A DNA stretch of 64,000 nucleotides from Anaerolineae bacterium (GTDB taxonomy: Bacteria; Chloroflexota; Anaerolineae; 4572-78; J111), in assembly GCA_023382535.1 (NCBI GenBank), contig JAHDWA010000005.1, positions 186,001 through 250,000 of the forward strand, in the 5' to 3' direction. The notes below the pieces were generated by a model. That model saw only the letters and a list, made by a program, of their open reading frames with translations. It made no database searches and was not told the DNA's origin. Shown one piece after another: positions 34,536 to 43,480 of the stretch (positions are counted from its first letter, which is position 1; each line of letters opens with the position of its first letter). Both the position numbers and the translations under genes were made by a program.

Positions 34536-36386
34536 ATGCATCCTGAAATCAAACTCGCCGAAAAATACGAACGCAATGGCTGGCCCTCAATACAGCGGCC
34601 CGACGTGAAAGTGCCGGAAGGCTGGAGCCTGGAGCTGATTACCTCGGTTAACCGGGTGCGCAATCACCAGTTGTCGCCGGATGGAGGGCAGCTCGCCTTT
34701 GTCTGGGATCGGGAAGGTTTGTCTGACGTATATAGCATGCCGGCGGCCGGCGGCTGGCCGGCCCGTCTCTCGCTCGATCGCAGCCCGGCCATTTACTGGT
34801 CCGACGAAACACCGCAGTGGTCGCCCGATGGACAGTGGCTGGCTTTTAGTACGGATAACTATGTCTATGTGGTTTCAGCGGCAGGGGGACTGCCTCAGAA
34901 AATTAGTGATTTAGCCCCTGGCGCGTCCGCACCGGTATGGCTGCCCGACAGCATGGGGCTGGTCGTCAGTATTGAACGGCACGGGGCCGACAAGCTGTTC
35001 CTGACCGACCGCAGCGGCAGTTGGCTGCGTGCCCTGACCAGCGGCCCCGGCGATGACTCGGAAGCCCAACCCTCGCCGGATGGACGGGGAGTTGTGTTTG
35101 TCCACCATCCCCACGACGACCTCAACCGGCTGGACCTCAAGGTGGTCGAACTGGAGAGCGGCCAAATCAGGCCGCTGACCGACCAGCCCCGGCAGAAGGA
35201 CTGGCAGCCGCGCTGGTCGCCCGATGGACGCCTGATTGCCTTTTTATCGCAGCGTTCGGGCTGGAATGAGGTCTGGCTGGTCCAGCCGGATGGGGAGGGG
35301 CTGCGCCAGTTAACCCGCCTGGGCCGGGATGTGGCCGACCTGGCCTGGTCGCCGGACGGGTCCCGGCTGGCATGTACTGTCAACAACGAAGGCGCTTTTG
35401 ACCTGGCTCTGCTTGATGCCCAGAACGGCGAGGTGTCCTACCTGAGTCAAGGCTTGGGTATCTACACCCGTCCCTGCTGGTCGCCGGGTGGCGATTTTTT
35501 GACCGTTGAATACGAAGATCCCACCCGGCCGCCCGATTTGTACCAGGTCAGCGTGCCGGAGGGTCAATTAACCCAACTGACCTTTTCGAATCCGCCTGCT
35601 CTGGCCCGGCACACGTTGGTTGTCCCGGAGTGGGTCAGCTACCGCAGCTACGATGGCCTGGAAATTCCGGCGCTGCTTTACCGCCCGGCTCGGTCTAACG
35701 GCGCGGCAATTCTGAACCCGCACGGCGGCCCGACTGCGCAGGCGGTGTATGAGTGGGATATCCTGGCCCAGTATTACCTGGCTAAAGGGTATACTTATCT
35801 CATGCCCAATTACCGTGGCAGCACCGGCTATGGCCTCAAGTTTGAACACGCCAATTACGATAATTGGGGCGTGGGCGATACCCAGGATTGCCTGTATGGG
35901 GCCAGATATCTGGCCGGGCTGGATTGGCTAGACCCGCAGCGCATGGCGATCTATGGCGGCAGCTACGGCGGCTTTATGGTCGCCTGCTGCCTGGCCCGCG
36001 ACCCGGAGTATCTCTTTGCCTGTGGCGTCTACAAGTACGGCGATGCCCACCTGGTGGCCTCGTGGGCGCAGTGCAACCGCAGCACCCGTCTCTACACCGA
36101 AATGCAGGTCGGCCACCCGGCCCGCAACCGGCAGGTTTATCTGGACGCCTCGCCTATTTTCCAGGTTGAGCATATCCAAAAGCCGGTGCTGATTCTCCAC
36201 GGCCTGGACGATACGATTTGCCCGCCGGAGGCGACCGAAGAGTGGGTCGAGGCGCTGCGCCGGGCCGGCAAAACCTTTGAATACAAAACCTATGCCGGCG
36301 AGCCGCACAATTTTCTCAAGCGGGAGAACCTGCTCGACGTGTACCGGCGGATGGAGCGGTTCCTCGACTGGTATTTGCTCCCTTGA
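34536..36386 (+). CDS. S9-family serine peptidase (acylaminoacyl/dipeptidyl peptidase type)
   Basis: A 616-residue cytoplasmic peptidase with an N-terminal beta propeller (about 30-350) built from TolB/PD40-like blades, several showing the WSPDGxxLAF pattern, and a C-terminal alpha/beta hydrolase domain. The catalytic residues are Ser476 (GGSYGGF), Asp559 (HGLDD) and His591 (GEPHNF). The propeller limits access so that only short peptides reach the site. Located directly after the importer ATPases, it most likely degrades incoming peptides. Its stop overlaps the TTG start of the next gene (TTGA at 36383-36386). Confidence 0.93.
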   Translation: MHPEIKLAEKYERNGWPSIQRPDVKVPEGWSLELITSVNRVRNHQLSPDGGQLAFVWDREGLSDVYSMPAAGGWPARLSLDRSPAIYWSDETPQWSPDGQWLAFSTDNYVYVVSAAGGLPQKISDLAPGASAPVWLPDSMGLVVSIERHGADKLFLTDRSGSWLRALTSGPGDDSEAQPSPDGRGVVFVHHPHDDLNRLDLKVVELESGQIRPLTDQPRQKDWQPRWSPDGRLIAFLSQRSGWNEVWLVQPDGEGLRQLTRLGRDVADLAWSPDGSRLACTVNNEGAFDLALLDAQNGEVSYLSQGLGIYTRPCWSPGGDFLTVEYEDPTRPPDLYQVSVPEGQLTQLTFSNPPALARHTLVVPEWVSYRSYDGLEIPALLYRPARSNGAAILNPHGGPTAQAVYEWDILAQYYLAKGYTYLMPNYRGSTGYGLKFEHANYDNWGVGDTQDCLYGARYLAGLDWLDPQRMAIYGGSYGGFMVACCLARDPEYLFACGVYKYGDAHLVASWAQCNRSTRLYTEMQVGHPARNRQVYLDASPIFQVEHIQKPVLILHGLDDTICPPEATEEWVEALRRAGKTFEYKTYAGEPHNFLKRENLLDVYRRMERFLDWYLLP

Positions 36387-37432
36387 ACCCGATCCCTCTC
36401 CTCCAAATTTCCGGCTCTCACTTTGAAGCCGGCCGCCAATTAGGGGCAGCTACGGTTGATACACTGCGCCGGCCCGTCACCTTGCCAGCCGGCCGCACCT
36501 GGGAAGACATGTGTCACCTGGCCCAGCCATATCTGCTGGCCACTCAGACCACTATTCCCTGGCTGCACGAGGAAATGGAGGGGATTGCGGCCGGCAGCGG
36601 GCTGGATGTTCTGGAGTTGTACGCTCATGCGACGGAGGAGATCTGGGAACCCCTCCCCAACCCTCCCCTGCCAGGGGAGGGAGGAAGATGTTCAGATTTC
36701 GCCGTTGGCCCGCCGGCAACGGCAGACGGCGGCATCTGGCTGGCCCACAATAATGATTTGAGCCTGGAAGTGCGTGACTGGATCACAGCGGTCGAGTGGC
36801 AGGTTGAGAACCAGCCGCCTTTGTTCACGCTGGGCGTCGGCCCTTTTATCAGCATCGGTTTCAACGCGGCCGGCCTGGCCCTGACCGGCAACGAACTCTC
36901 TCCCAGTGATGACAAAATCGGTGTGCCGCGCCTGCTGCTGGTCCGTGATATCCTGGCTCAACGCACCGCGCAGGAGGCGCTGGCTGCCGCCGCCCGGCCC
37001 GAGCGAGCGTCCAGCTACAACCAACTCATCAGCCACGCCGACGGCACAATGGTCAATTTTGAAGGCTCGGCGACCGATTATGAGTTGATTTATGCTGAGG
37101 ATGGCTGGACGGTTCACACCAACCATTACTGCTCGCCGAAGATGGCCGCCTATGAACGTGACCCCGCGGACATTCGTGGTTCGTGCCTGCGCTACGAGCG
37201 CGCCCGCGACTTAATGGCCAACCGGCCTGGCCCGGTTACGCCTGAGATGCTCAAAACCTTTCTGGCCGATCACGCGCATGCCCCCGACTCTCTCTGCCGC
37301 CACGGCGGCGAGACAGAAACGGTCTTTTGGGCGATCATTGACCTCAGCCATGGTGCAATTGAGTACGGTCGGGGTCAACCGTGTACCGCTGCGCCGCAAT
37401 ATTTCCGTTTCCACTCATTTCAAGTAAAATAA
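36383..37432 (+). CDS. C45-family N-terminal-nucleophile amidase/acyltransferase with a repeat insertion before the nucleophile
   Basis: A 349-residue protein related to acyl-CoA:6-aminopenicillanate acyltransferase-type hydrolases (MEROPS C45, Ntn fold). It starts LLQISGSHFEAGRQLG and has WLHEEMEGIAAGSGLDVLELYA, then Cys103 in RCSDFAV, the predicted self-processing nucleophile, followed by GGIWLAHNNDL. Directly before Cys103 the DNA carries a palindromic C-rich repeat (36650-36684) translated as EPLPNPPLPGEGG, which is not family sequence. The TTG start overlaps the peptidase stop. Substrates of such bacterial proteins are mostly unknown; an N-acylated peptide or amino acid would fit the operon. 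Confidence 0.88.
   Translation: MNPIPLLQISGSHFEAGRQLGAATVDTLRRPVTLPAGRTWEDMCHLAQPYLLATQTTIPWLHEEMEGIAAGSGLDVLELYAHATEEIWEPLPNPPLPGEGGRCSDFAVGPPATADGGIWLAHNNDLSLEVRDWITAVEWQVENQPPLFTLGVGPFISIGFNAAGLALTGNELSPSDDKIGVPRLLLVRDILAQRTAQEALAAAARPERASSYNQLISHADGTMVNFEGSATDYELIYAEDGWTVHTNHYCSPKMAAYERDPADIRGSCLRYERARDLMANRPGPVTPEMLKTFLADHAHAPDSLCRHGGETETVFWAIIDLSHGAIEYGRGQPCTAAPQYFRFHSFQVK
36650..36684. repeat. C-rich palindromic repeat in frame in the C45 gene
   Basis: CCCTCCCCT (36661-36669), a 3-base loop and AGGGGAGGG (36673-36681) form a perfect 9-base stem, preceded by CCCTCCCCAA. It adds about 12 codons without a frameshift immediately before the catalytic Cys codon. Confidence 0.8.
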
Positions 37433-37436
37433 GTTC

Positions 37437-37498
37437 ACGTGGTGCGTGGTGCGTGGTGCGTAAAATTTTAAAAACGTACTATGTACCACGCACCACGT
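37437..37498. repeat. Inverted GGTGCGTGGT repeat between genes
   Basis: ACGTGGTGCGTGGT (37437-37450) and its complement ACCACGCACCACGT (37485-37498) surround an AT-rich loop. The left arm also has tandem GGTGCGT units. It lies after the C45 gene and could act as a terminator for the peptide operon, though no T-run follows. Confidence 0.65.
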
Positions 37499-37530
37499 TT
37501 TAGGATTTTATCTTAATATTGAGGATATTT

Positions 37531-38763
37531 ATGCACGCTGAAATCGTGATGACCGGCAGCGAGCTGCTGCTGGGTGAAATTGTGGATACCAACTCCACGA
37601 TGATGGCTAAAATGCTGCGCAATATCGGCCTTGACTTGTATTACAAAACCACCGTCGGCGACAACGAGGAACGAATTACCCAGGTGCTCAACCTGGCCCT
37701 GGACCGCTCGCCGGTGGTCATCACTTCGGGCGGCCTCGGCCCCACTGTGGACGACGTCACCCGCCAGGCCGTGGCCAATGCGACCGGGCGCAAGTTGGTT
37801 TACAGCCTCGAACTGGAGGCCCAGATTGCCGCCCGCTTTCGCGGCTTTGGCCGGGAAATGGCCGACAATAACAAGCGCCAGGCTTATATCCCGGAAGGCG
37901 CTCTGCCGCTGCCCAATCCGGTTGGCACAGCGCCCTGCTTTTTAAGCGAGGACACGGCCGGGCGCGGTTTTATTATCTCTCTGCCCGGTGTGCCGCGCGA
38001 ACTGGAATATATGATGACCCATACCGTTATCCCGCTGCTGGTGGAGCGCATGGGCGGGGCCAAAATCATCAAGGCCAGAATCCTGCGCACCTGCGCCGTG
38101 GGCGAGAGCAATGTTGATCGCGGTATCGGCGATTTGATGATCGAGCGCAACCCGACCGTCGGCCTGTCGGCCCACGCCGGGCAAACCGATGTGCGCATTA
38201 CCGCCAAGGCGGAAACAGAGGCCGAGGCCGATGCCCTGATTGCGGTTATGGAGGCCCGGGTGCGCGAGCGGCTTGGTGTTGCCATTTACGGGGTGGAAAA
38301 AGAAACCGTAGCGGAAGTGGTAGGCCGGCTGCTGGTCGAAAAAGAAATAGAACTGGGCGTGGTGGACACGCTGACCGGCGGCCAATTGACCCGCGAACTG
38401 ATCGAGTCTGGCTTTCGCCCCGTCCTGGCTGCCGACCTGTTCCCGGCCACCCCCACGGAGGCCGCCTCGACAGCCGGGCTGGCGGCTGCTCCCGAAGAGG
38501 GCGAAGCTTTCGCGGCTGCGCTGGCCCAGGCTGTTGCGCCGGCCGGGGGAATCGGACTGGCAATTCTCGGCCCACTCTCGAATGGCGTCGAGGACCGGCT
38601 GACCTACATCGCCATTTCCGGCCCCGGCGAAGTGAAGATGAGCATCCGGGGCCGTAATTTTCAGGATACGGACCATGTCCGCCGCTGGATGGTTATCCAG
38701 GGGTTGGATTGGGTCCGCCGGGCGATGGTAGGCCAGTTGAGTTCGCCGGTGGATTGGAATTGA
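37531..38763 (+). CDS. cinA: CinA-family protein with a degenerate C-terminal amidase domain
   Basis: A 410-residue protein. The ATG at 37531 is chosen because GAGG lies 7 bases before it; an in-frame TTG at 37519 is weaker. The N-terminal COG1058 domain (about 1-170) has GSELLLGEIVDTNS and TSGGLGPTVDDVTRQ and is an ADP-ribose/NADH pyrophosphatase-type fold related to MoaB. The C-terminal domain is the PncC type that removes the amide from nicotinamide mononucleotide in pyridine-nucleotide salvage. Its normal ESxTGG motif is DTLTGGQLTREL here, and the later GP(A)GG region reads NGVEDRLTYIA, so the amidase may be inactive or altered. It is followed 20 bases later by an acetyltransferase gene. 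Confidence 0.88.
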   Translation: MHAEIVMTGSELLLGEIVDTNSTMMAKMLRNIGLDLYYKTTVGDNEERITQVLNLALDRSPVVITSGGLGPTVDDVTRQAVANATGRKLVYSLELEAQIAARFRGFGREMADNNKRQAYIPEGALPLPNPVGTAPCFLSEDTAGRGFIISLPGVPRELEYMMTHTVIPLLVERMGGAKIIKARILRTCAVGESNVDRGIGDLMIERNPTVGLSAHAGQTDVRITAKAETEAEADALIAVMEARVRERLGVAIYGVEKETVAEVVGRLLVEKEIELGVVDTLTGGQLTRELIESGFRPVLAADLFPATPTEAASTAGLAAAPEEGEAFAAALAQAVAPAGGIGLAILGPLSNGVEDRLTYIAISGPGEVKMSIRGRNFQDTDHVRRWMVIQGLDWVRRAMVGQLSSPVDWN

Positions 38764-38783
38764 CGAGGCGCGAAAAAGCGAGG

Positions 38784-39338
38784 ATGTTCACTTACAGAAT
38801 AGACAGCGATACCGAACTTCGCCTCCTTGAAGAGCGGCATGCCGAAACCGCCTTTGCCCTAATTGACCAGAACCGGGAGCATTTGCGGACCTGGCTGCCG
38901 TGGGCCAAGCCGGGTTATTCGTTGGAAGATTGCCGGGGGTACATCAAGCAGACCTTGCAGCGCCTGGCCGATAATAAGGGCTTTGACGTGGCTATTTTTT
39001 ACCGGGGTCAAATGGCCGGCCAGATTGGCTACAACAGCATTGATTGGCCCAACCGGGCGACTGAAATTGGTTATTGGCTGGGAGCTACGTTTCAAGGCAA
39101 GGGCTTAATCACCGTTGCTTGCCGGGCGCTGCTCGACCACGCTTTTTATGAATTAAAACTGAATCGGGTGGAAATCAGGTGCGCCGTCGAAAATACCCGC
39201 AGCCGGGCGGTTCCGGAACGGTTAGGCTTCCGGCAGGATGGCGTCTTACGGCAGGTCGAGTGGCTGCACGACCGTTTTGTGGATTTGGTCGTTTACAGTA
39301 TGCTGGCGAGCGAATGGGTACATTTGCGGCAATCGTAA
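38784..39338 (+). CDS. GNAT acetyltransferase, RimJ/RimL/RimI-like
   Basis: A 184-residue acetyl-CoA-dependent transferase of the RimJ/RimL group. The start at 38784 follows an AGCGAGG site; a longer frame from 38709 runs inside cinA. Family landmarks are EIGYWLGATFQGKGLITVACRALLDHAF (with a variant pyrophosphate-binding loop QGKGL) and the ENTRSRAVPERLGF motif near the C-terminus, where the family usually has N.S..V.EKLGF. RimJ/RimL enzymes acetylate the N-termini of ribosomal proteins, but many relatives act on small molecules. Substrate not predictable. Cytoplasmic. Confidence 0.9.
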   Translation: MFTYRIDSDTELRLLEERHAETAFALIDQNREHLRTWLPWAKPGYSLEDCRGYIKQTLQRLADNKGFDVAIFYRGQMAGQIGYNSIDWPNRATEIGYWLGATFQGKGLITVACRALLDHAFYELKLNRVEIRCAVENTRSRAVPERLGFRQDGVLRQVEWLHDRFVDLVVYSMLASEWVHLRQS

Positions 39339-39373
39339 GAGTCTGCACGAACCTACAGCACGTCACCAGGAAA

Positions 39374-39501
39374 AGGTAGCAAAGTAGCACGCCCTTCGGC
39401 GCACCCGAAGGGGTGAGGTTGCAGGGACTATTATTTCCCTGTCTACACTCGCCTCACGCAAGTGCAGGCCGTCTACTGTCTACTGTCTACTATTTTAGGA
39501 G
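39374..39501 (+). repeat. Leader repeat, copy B
   Basis: AGGTAGCAAAG (39374) and, from about 39440, GTCTACACTCGCCTCACGCA then AGTGCAGGCCG and two CTACTGTCTAC units, ending in the AGGAGG ribosome site at 39497-39502. It matches 28400-28494 closely but has an extra stretch of about 30 bases with CGCACCCGAAGGGGTGAGG. Confidence 0.7.
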
Positions 39502-39506
39502 GTTTT

Positions 39507-41159
39507 ATGGCTATTCATCCGCTCGCGGGGCAGCCTGCCCCGCGTGAATTACTGACCAATATTCCGCGCCTCATCACGGCGTACTACGCTTACCAGCCCG
39601 ACCCCGATGACCCGGCGCAGCAAGTAGCTTTTGGTACATCGGGCCATCGCGGCACGTCGTTGAATGGCAAGTTTAACGAGCATCATATCGCCGCTATTGC
39701 GCAGGCTATGGCTGAACTGCGGCAGGTGCGTGGCATCACCGGGCCGCTCTTCATTGGCCAGGATACCCACCCCCTGTCCGAACCAGCGCTGGCCACGGCG
39801 GTTGAAGTCCTGGCGGCCAATGATGTTGAGCTGATGCTCCAAGAAGGGGGCGGCTATACGCCGACGCCGGTCATCTCGCATGCTATCCTGACCTACAACG
39901 GTGGCAAAACGAGCGGGCTGGCCGACGGCGTTGTCATCACCCCGTCGCACAACCCGCCTGACGATGGCGGTTTCAAATACAATCCGCCTGCGGCAGGACC
40001 GGCCGACACCGACACAACCAAACTCATTCAGAATCGGGCCAACGAGCTGATCCGCGACGGCTTGAAGGAAGTTCGTCGCATGCCCTACACCCGGGCCATC
40101 AAAGCCGATACGACCCACGCCTACGATTACATCACCCCCTATGTTTCCGATCTGGCCAATGTGATTGACATGGCCGCGATTCGCTCCGCTGGCCTCAAAA
40201 TCGGCGTGGACCCGATGGGCGGGGCGAGTGTGGCTTTCTGGGAGCCGATTGCCGAGCGATATGGCCTCGATATCGAGGTGGTGAATCGGGTGGTTGATCC
40301 CACCTTTTCCTTTATGACCCTGGATCACGACGGCAAAATCCGGATGGATTGCTCATCGCCCTATGCTATGGCCAGCCTGATCCACTTGAAAGATAAGTTC
40401 GACATTGCCTTTGGCAACGATCCTGACGTAGACCGCCATGGCATTGTGACCCGCAGTGCGGGCCTGCTGAATCCAAACCATTACCTGGCCGTGGCCATCT
40501 GGTACTTGTTCCAAAATCGCCCCGGCTGGAGCGCCGACGCAGCCGTGGGCAAAACGCTAGTCTCAAGCTCGATGATTGACCGAGTGGCGGCCCAGCTCGG
40601 CCGGCGGCTGTGCGAGGTGCCGGTTGGCTTTAAATATTTTGTAGACGGCTTGCTCGACGGTTCCCTGGGTTTTGGCGGCGAGGAGAGCGCCGGGGCTTCA
40701 TTCCTGCGGCAGAATGGGCGGGTCTGGACCACCGATAAGGACGGCATTATCCTCGATCTGCTGGCCGCGGAAATCGCTGCCCGCACGAACCGCGATCCGG
40801 GCGAGCATTACCAGGCGCTGGAAGCGCAGTTTGGCCAGGCGGCCTACGCCCGCACCGATGTGCCGGCCAACGCCCCGCAGCGCAAGGTGCTGGCGAATTT
40901 GTCGCCGGAGCTGGTGCAGGCTGACACGCTGGCCGGCGACAAGATCGTCGCCAAGTGGACCCACGCTGCCTGCAATCAGGAGCCAATCGGCGGCCTGAAG
41001 GTTGTCACCAACAGCGGCTGGTTTGCGGCGCGGCCTTCGGGGACGGAGGACATTTATAAGGTGTATGCCGAGAGTTTCAAGGGCGAACACCATTTGAGCG
41101 CAATCCAGGCCGAAGCGCAGGCCATCGTCCAGGCTGCTTTCAAAGCCGCCGGATTGTGA
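39507..41159 (+). CDS. pgm: Phosphoglucomutase (alpha-D-glucose-1,6-bisphosphate dependent)
   Basis: A 550-residue alpha-D-phosphohexomutase that interconverts glucose 1- and 6-phosphate. The start at 39507 has a perfect AGGAGG; an upstream in-frame ATG at 39462 lies in the leader repeat. The motifs are FGTSGHRG, the phosphoserine loop TPSHNP with Ser147, the metal loop DPDVDRHG, the sugar-binding GGEESAGAS and the phosphate-binding [10 protein letters not shown]. Length and motif set match the bacterial Pgm branch. It is directly followed by a second phosphohexomutase gene. Together they link glycolysis with nucleotide-sugar and glycogen metabolism. Confidence 0.96.
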   Translation: MAIHPLAGQPAPRELLTNIPRLITAYYAYQPDPDDPAQQVAFGTSGHRGTSLNGKFNEHHIAAIAQAMAELRQVRGITGPLFIGQDTHPLSEPALATAVEVLAANDVELMLQEGGGYTPTPVISHAILTYNGGKTSGLADGVVITPSHNPPDDGGFKYNPPAAGPADTDTTKLIQNRANELIRDGLKEVRRMPYTRAIKADTTHAYDYITPYVSDLANVIDMAAIRSAGLKIGVDPMGGASVAFWEPIAERYGLDIEVVNRVVDPTFSFMTLDHDGKIRMDCSSPYAMASLIHLKDKFDIAFGNDPDVDRHGIVTRSAGLLNPNHYLAVAIWYLFQNRPGWSADAAVGKTLVSSSMIDRVAAQLGRRLCEVPVGFKYFVDGLLDGSLGFGGEESAGASFLRQNGRVWTTDKDGIILDLLAAEIAARTNRDPGEHYQALEAQFGQAAYARTDVPANAPQRKVLANLSPELVQADTLAGDKIVAKWTHAACNQEPIGGLKVVTNSGWFAARPSGTEDIYKVYAESFKGEHHLSAIQAEAQAIVQAAFKAAGL

Positions 41160-41188
41160 ACCGCTAACAATGATAGGAGGCGATTCTA

Positions 41189-42535
41189 ATGGAAGTCACC
41201 CCAGGCATTTTCAAAGCCTATGATATCCGGGGGATTTATCCCACGGAGTTAAATGAAGACTCGGCCTATGCCATTGGCCGGGCCTTTGCTACCTTGCTCA
41301 AGGTGGACACCGTCATCGTCGGCCGCGACATGCGTCTATCCGGCCCGCAGCTCTTCGACGCCGTGACGCGCGGCCTGCTGGACCAGGGCGCCGATGTCAT
41401 CAACGTCGGCATGGTCAGTACGGACCAGTTTTACTTCGCCTGCGCCACGCTGAACCAGGCCGGGATGATGGTCACAGCCTCTCATAACCCGGCCCAGTAC
41501 AACGGCTTTAAAATGGTCAAAAAGATGCCATATCTGCTCAGCGGCGAAGAGGGCATTCAGGATTTGCGACGCATCATCGAAAACGACGCCTTTGACAGCC
41601 CGAGCCGCCGGGGCAGTATGACAGACAAGGACTTGAGCGAGGATTTTGTCAATTACGTCCTGGGGCTGATAGATGTGAGCGCCCTGGCGCCGCTCAAGGT
41701 CATCGCCGATACTGGCAACGGTATGGTCGGCCCCATCCTCAAGCGGGTGTACGAGCGCCTGCCCTCGGTTACGCTGACCGGCATGTATCTCGACCCCGAT
41801 GGCAGTCTGCCCAACCACGGCCTCGACCCGCTCCAGCCGGAGAACCGGGCCGAGTTGCAGCGGCGCGTTCCCGGCGAAGGCGCTGATGTCGGCTTTGCCT
41901 TCGACGGCGACGGCGACCGTTTCTTCACCATTGACGACCGGGGCGAATTTGTCTCCGGCGATTTTATGACTGCCCTGATGGGGCAGTATTTCCTGGAAAA
42001 GTACCCTGGGGCCAACATTCTATATGATGTGCGGGCCTCGTGGGCGGTGCCGGATTTAATCAGCGCCGCCGGCGGCGTTCCGCTGATGGAGCGGGTCGGC
42101 CATGCCTTTATCAAGGCCCGCATGGCCAAAGAAAATGCCGTCTTTGCCGGCGAAGTGACCGGCCACTATTACTTCAAGGATTTCTTTTTTGCCGACTCCG
42201 GCATCATTCCCTCGCTGGTTATTCTGGAAATGCTCTCCAAAAAGAAGGCCAGCTTGTCTGACCTGCTCAAACCCCTGGAAGCAACTTACTTTATCTCCGG
42301 CGAGATCAACACCCGCACCTCCGGCGAGGTCAAGGCGAAAATGCAGGAGCTGGCCGAAACTTTTAAAGATGGCCAAGTGGAGTGGTTTGACGGCGTGTCT
42401 GTCACCTATCCCGATTGGCACTTCAACGTCCGCCCTTCCAACACCGAGCCGCTGCTGCGCCTCAACCTCGAAGCCAAATCAAAAGCGTTGATGGAAGAGA
42501 AACGCGACCAGCTTCTAGCGATCATTCGCTCATAG
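41189..42535 (+). CDS. Phosphomannomutase/phosphoglucomutase (ManB/AlgC type)
   Basis: A 448-residue phosphohexomutase of the PMM/PGM branch, distinct from the preceding Pgm. It starts IFKAYDIRGIYPTELNE and contains the phosphoserine loop TASHNP with Ser98, metal loop DGDGDRFF, sugar loop GEVTGHYYF and RPSNTEPLLRL for phosphate binding. It supplies mannose 1-phosphate or glucose 1-phosphate for GDP-mannose and other glycan precursors, which would feed the exported glycoproteins and glycosyltransferases encoded in the window. The GATAGGAGGCG site lies just before the ATG. The proline dehydrogenase gene begins 5 bases after the stop. Confidence 0.95.
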   Translation: MEVTPGIFKAYDIRGIYPTELNEDSAYAIGRAFATLLKVDTVIVGRDMRLSGPQLFDAVTRGLLDQGADVINVGMVSTDQFYFACATLNQAGMMVTASHNPAQYNGFKMVKKMPYLLSGEEGIQDLRRIIENDAFDSPSRRGSMTDKDLSEDFVNYVLGLIDVSALAPLKVIADTGNGMVGPILKRVYERLPSVTLTGMYLDPDGSLPNHGLDPLQPENRAELQRRVPGEGADVGFAFDGDGDRFFTIDDRGEFVSGDFMTALMGQYFLEKYPGANILYDVRASWAVPDLISAAGGVPLMERVGHAFIKARMAKENAVFAGEVTGHYYFKDFFFADSGIIPSLVILEMLSKKKASLSDLLKPLEATYFISGEINTRTSGEVKAKMQELAETFKDGQVEWFDGVSVTYPDWHFNVRPSNTEPLLRLNLEAKSKALMEEKRDQLLAIIRS

Positions 42536-42540
42536 GTTAT

Positions 42541-43470
42541 ATGTTACGCAACTTTTTTATCAAACTCTCCGCCAGCGGCCCGGCTCGCCGCTTTGTGACC
42601 CACTTCGGGCCGGCCCGCCGCACCGCTCGCCGTTTTGTGGCCGGGGAAACGTTGGATGAAGCAGTAGCGGTAGTGAAGGATTTGAATCGCCGCGGCCTCA
42701 AGGCCATCTTGAATGAGGTCGGCGAGAGTGTGACCACCCAGGCCGAGGTGAGCCAGGCCGCGGCTGCGTTCCACGAAATCCTGCGCCGGATTGACGCCGA
42801 GGGCCTGGACGCCGACATCTCGCTCAAGCCTTCGCACGTGGGCCTGACCTTTGGCCCCGATTTTTGCTACGAGATCATCGCCGATATCGTCGAGACGGCG
42901 CAGCGGTATCGCAACATGGTTGAAATTGATATGGAAGGTAGTCCCGACGTGGACGCCACCCTGGGCGTGTACCACCGCCTGCTCGACACCTTTGGCGGCG
43001 GCGTCCGCCTGGCCATCCAATCCTACCTTTACCGCACCCCCGCCGACGTGCAGCGCATCATCGAGCGCGGCGGAGCTGTCCGGCTGGTCAAAGGTGCTTA
43101 TCAGGAGCCGCCGGAAATTGCCTACCAGGGCAAAAAAGAGATTAACCAGGCTTCGATCCGGGTGATGGAGCTTTTTTTTACGCCTGAAGCTAGGGCCAAA
43201 AAGGCCTACCTGATCCTCGGCTCGCACGACCCGGACCTTATCGAGTGGCTGGTCCGCGAGACCCAAGCGCGCGGTATTGCTCCCCACGAGTTTGAGTTTC
43301 AAATGCTCCTGGGGATCCGCCGCGATGAGCAGCAGCGCCTGGCCGATTTGGGCTATCAGGTCCGGGTTTACGTGCCCTTCGGCTCCGCCTGGTATCCCTA
43401 CTTTATGCGCCGCCTGGCTGAACGCCCGGCCAATGTGTTGTTTATCGGCCGAGCGATGCTGGGGAAGTGA
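42541..43470 (+). CDS. Proline dehydrogenase (monofunctional PRODH)
   Basis: A 309-residue flavoenzyme that oxidises L-proline to delta1-pyrroline-5-carboxylate and passes electrons to the quinone pool. The ATG at 42541 is used because a longer frame would overlap 120 bases of the mutase gene. Family motifs in the TIM barrel are RLVKGAYQEP, EFQMLLGIRRDEQQRL and YVPFGSAWYPYFMRRLAERPAN, the last with the two Arg that bind the substrate carboxylate. The length fits the monofunctional group of Thermus and Bacillus rather than PutA; no P5C dehydrogenase gene is adjacent. Confidence 0.94.
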   Translation: MLRNFFIKLSASGPARRFVTHFGPARRTARRFVAGETLDEAVAVVKDLNRRGLKAILNEVGESVTTQAEVSQAAAAFHEILRRIDAEGLDADISLKPSHVGLTFGPDFCYEIIADIVETAQRYRNMVEIDMEGSPDVDATLGVYHRLLDTFGGGVRLAIQSYLYRTPADVQRIIERGGAVRLVKGAYQEPPEIAYQGKKEINQASIRVMELFFTPEARAKKAYLILGSHDPDLIEWLVRETQARGIAPHEFEFQMLLGIRRDEQQRLADLGYQVRVYVPFGSAWYPYFMRRLAERPANVLFIGRAMLGK

Positions 43471-43480
43471 CCGCCGACCG

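Noticed and set aside
38709..38783. Longer start of the GNAT protein
   Set aside because: It lies inside cinA and no ribosome site precedes it; an AGCGAGG site serves 38784.
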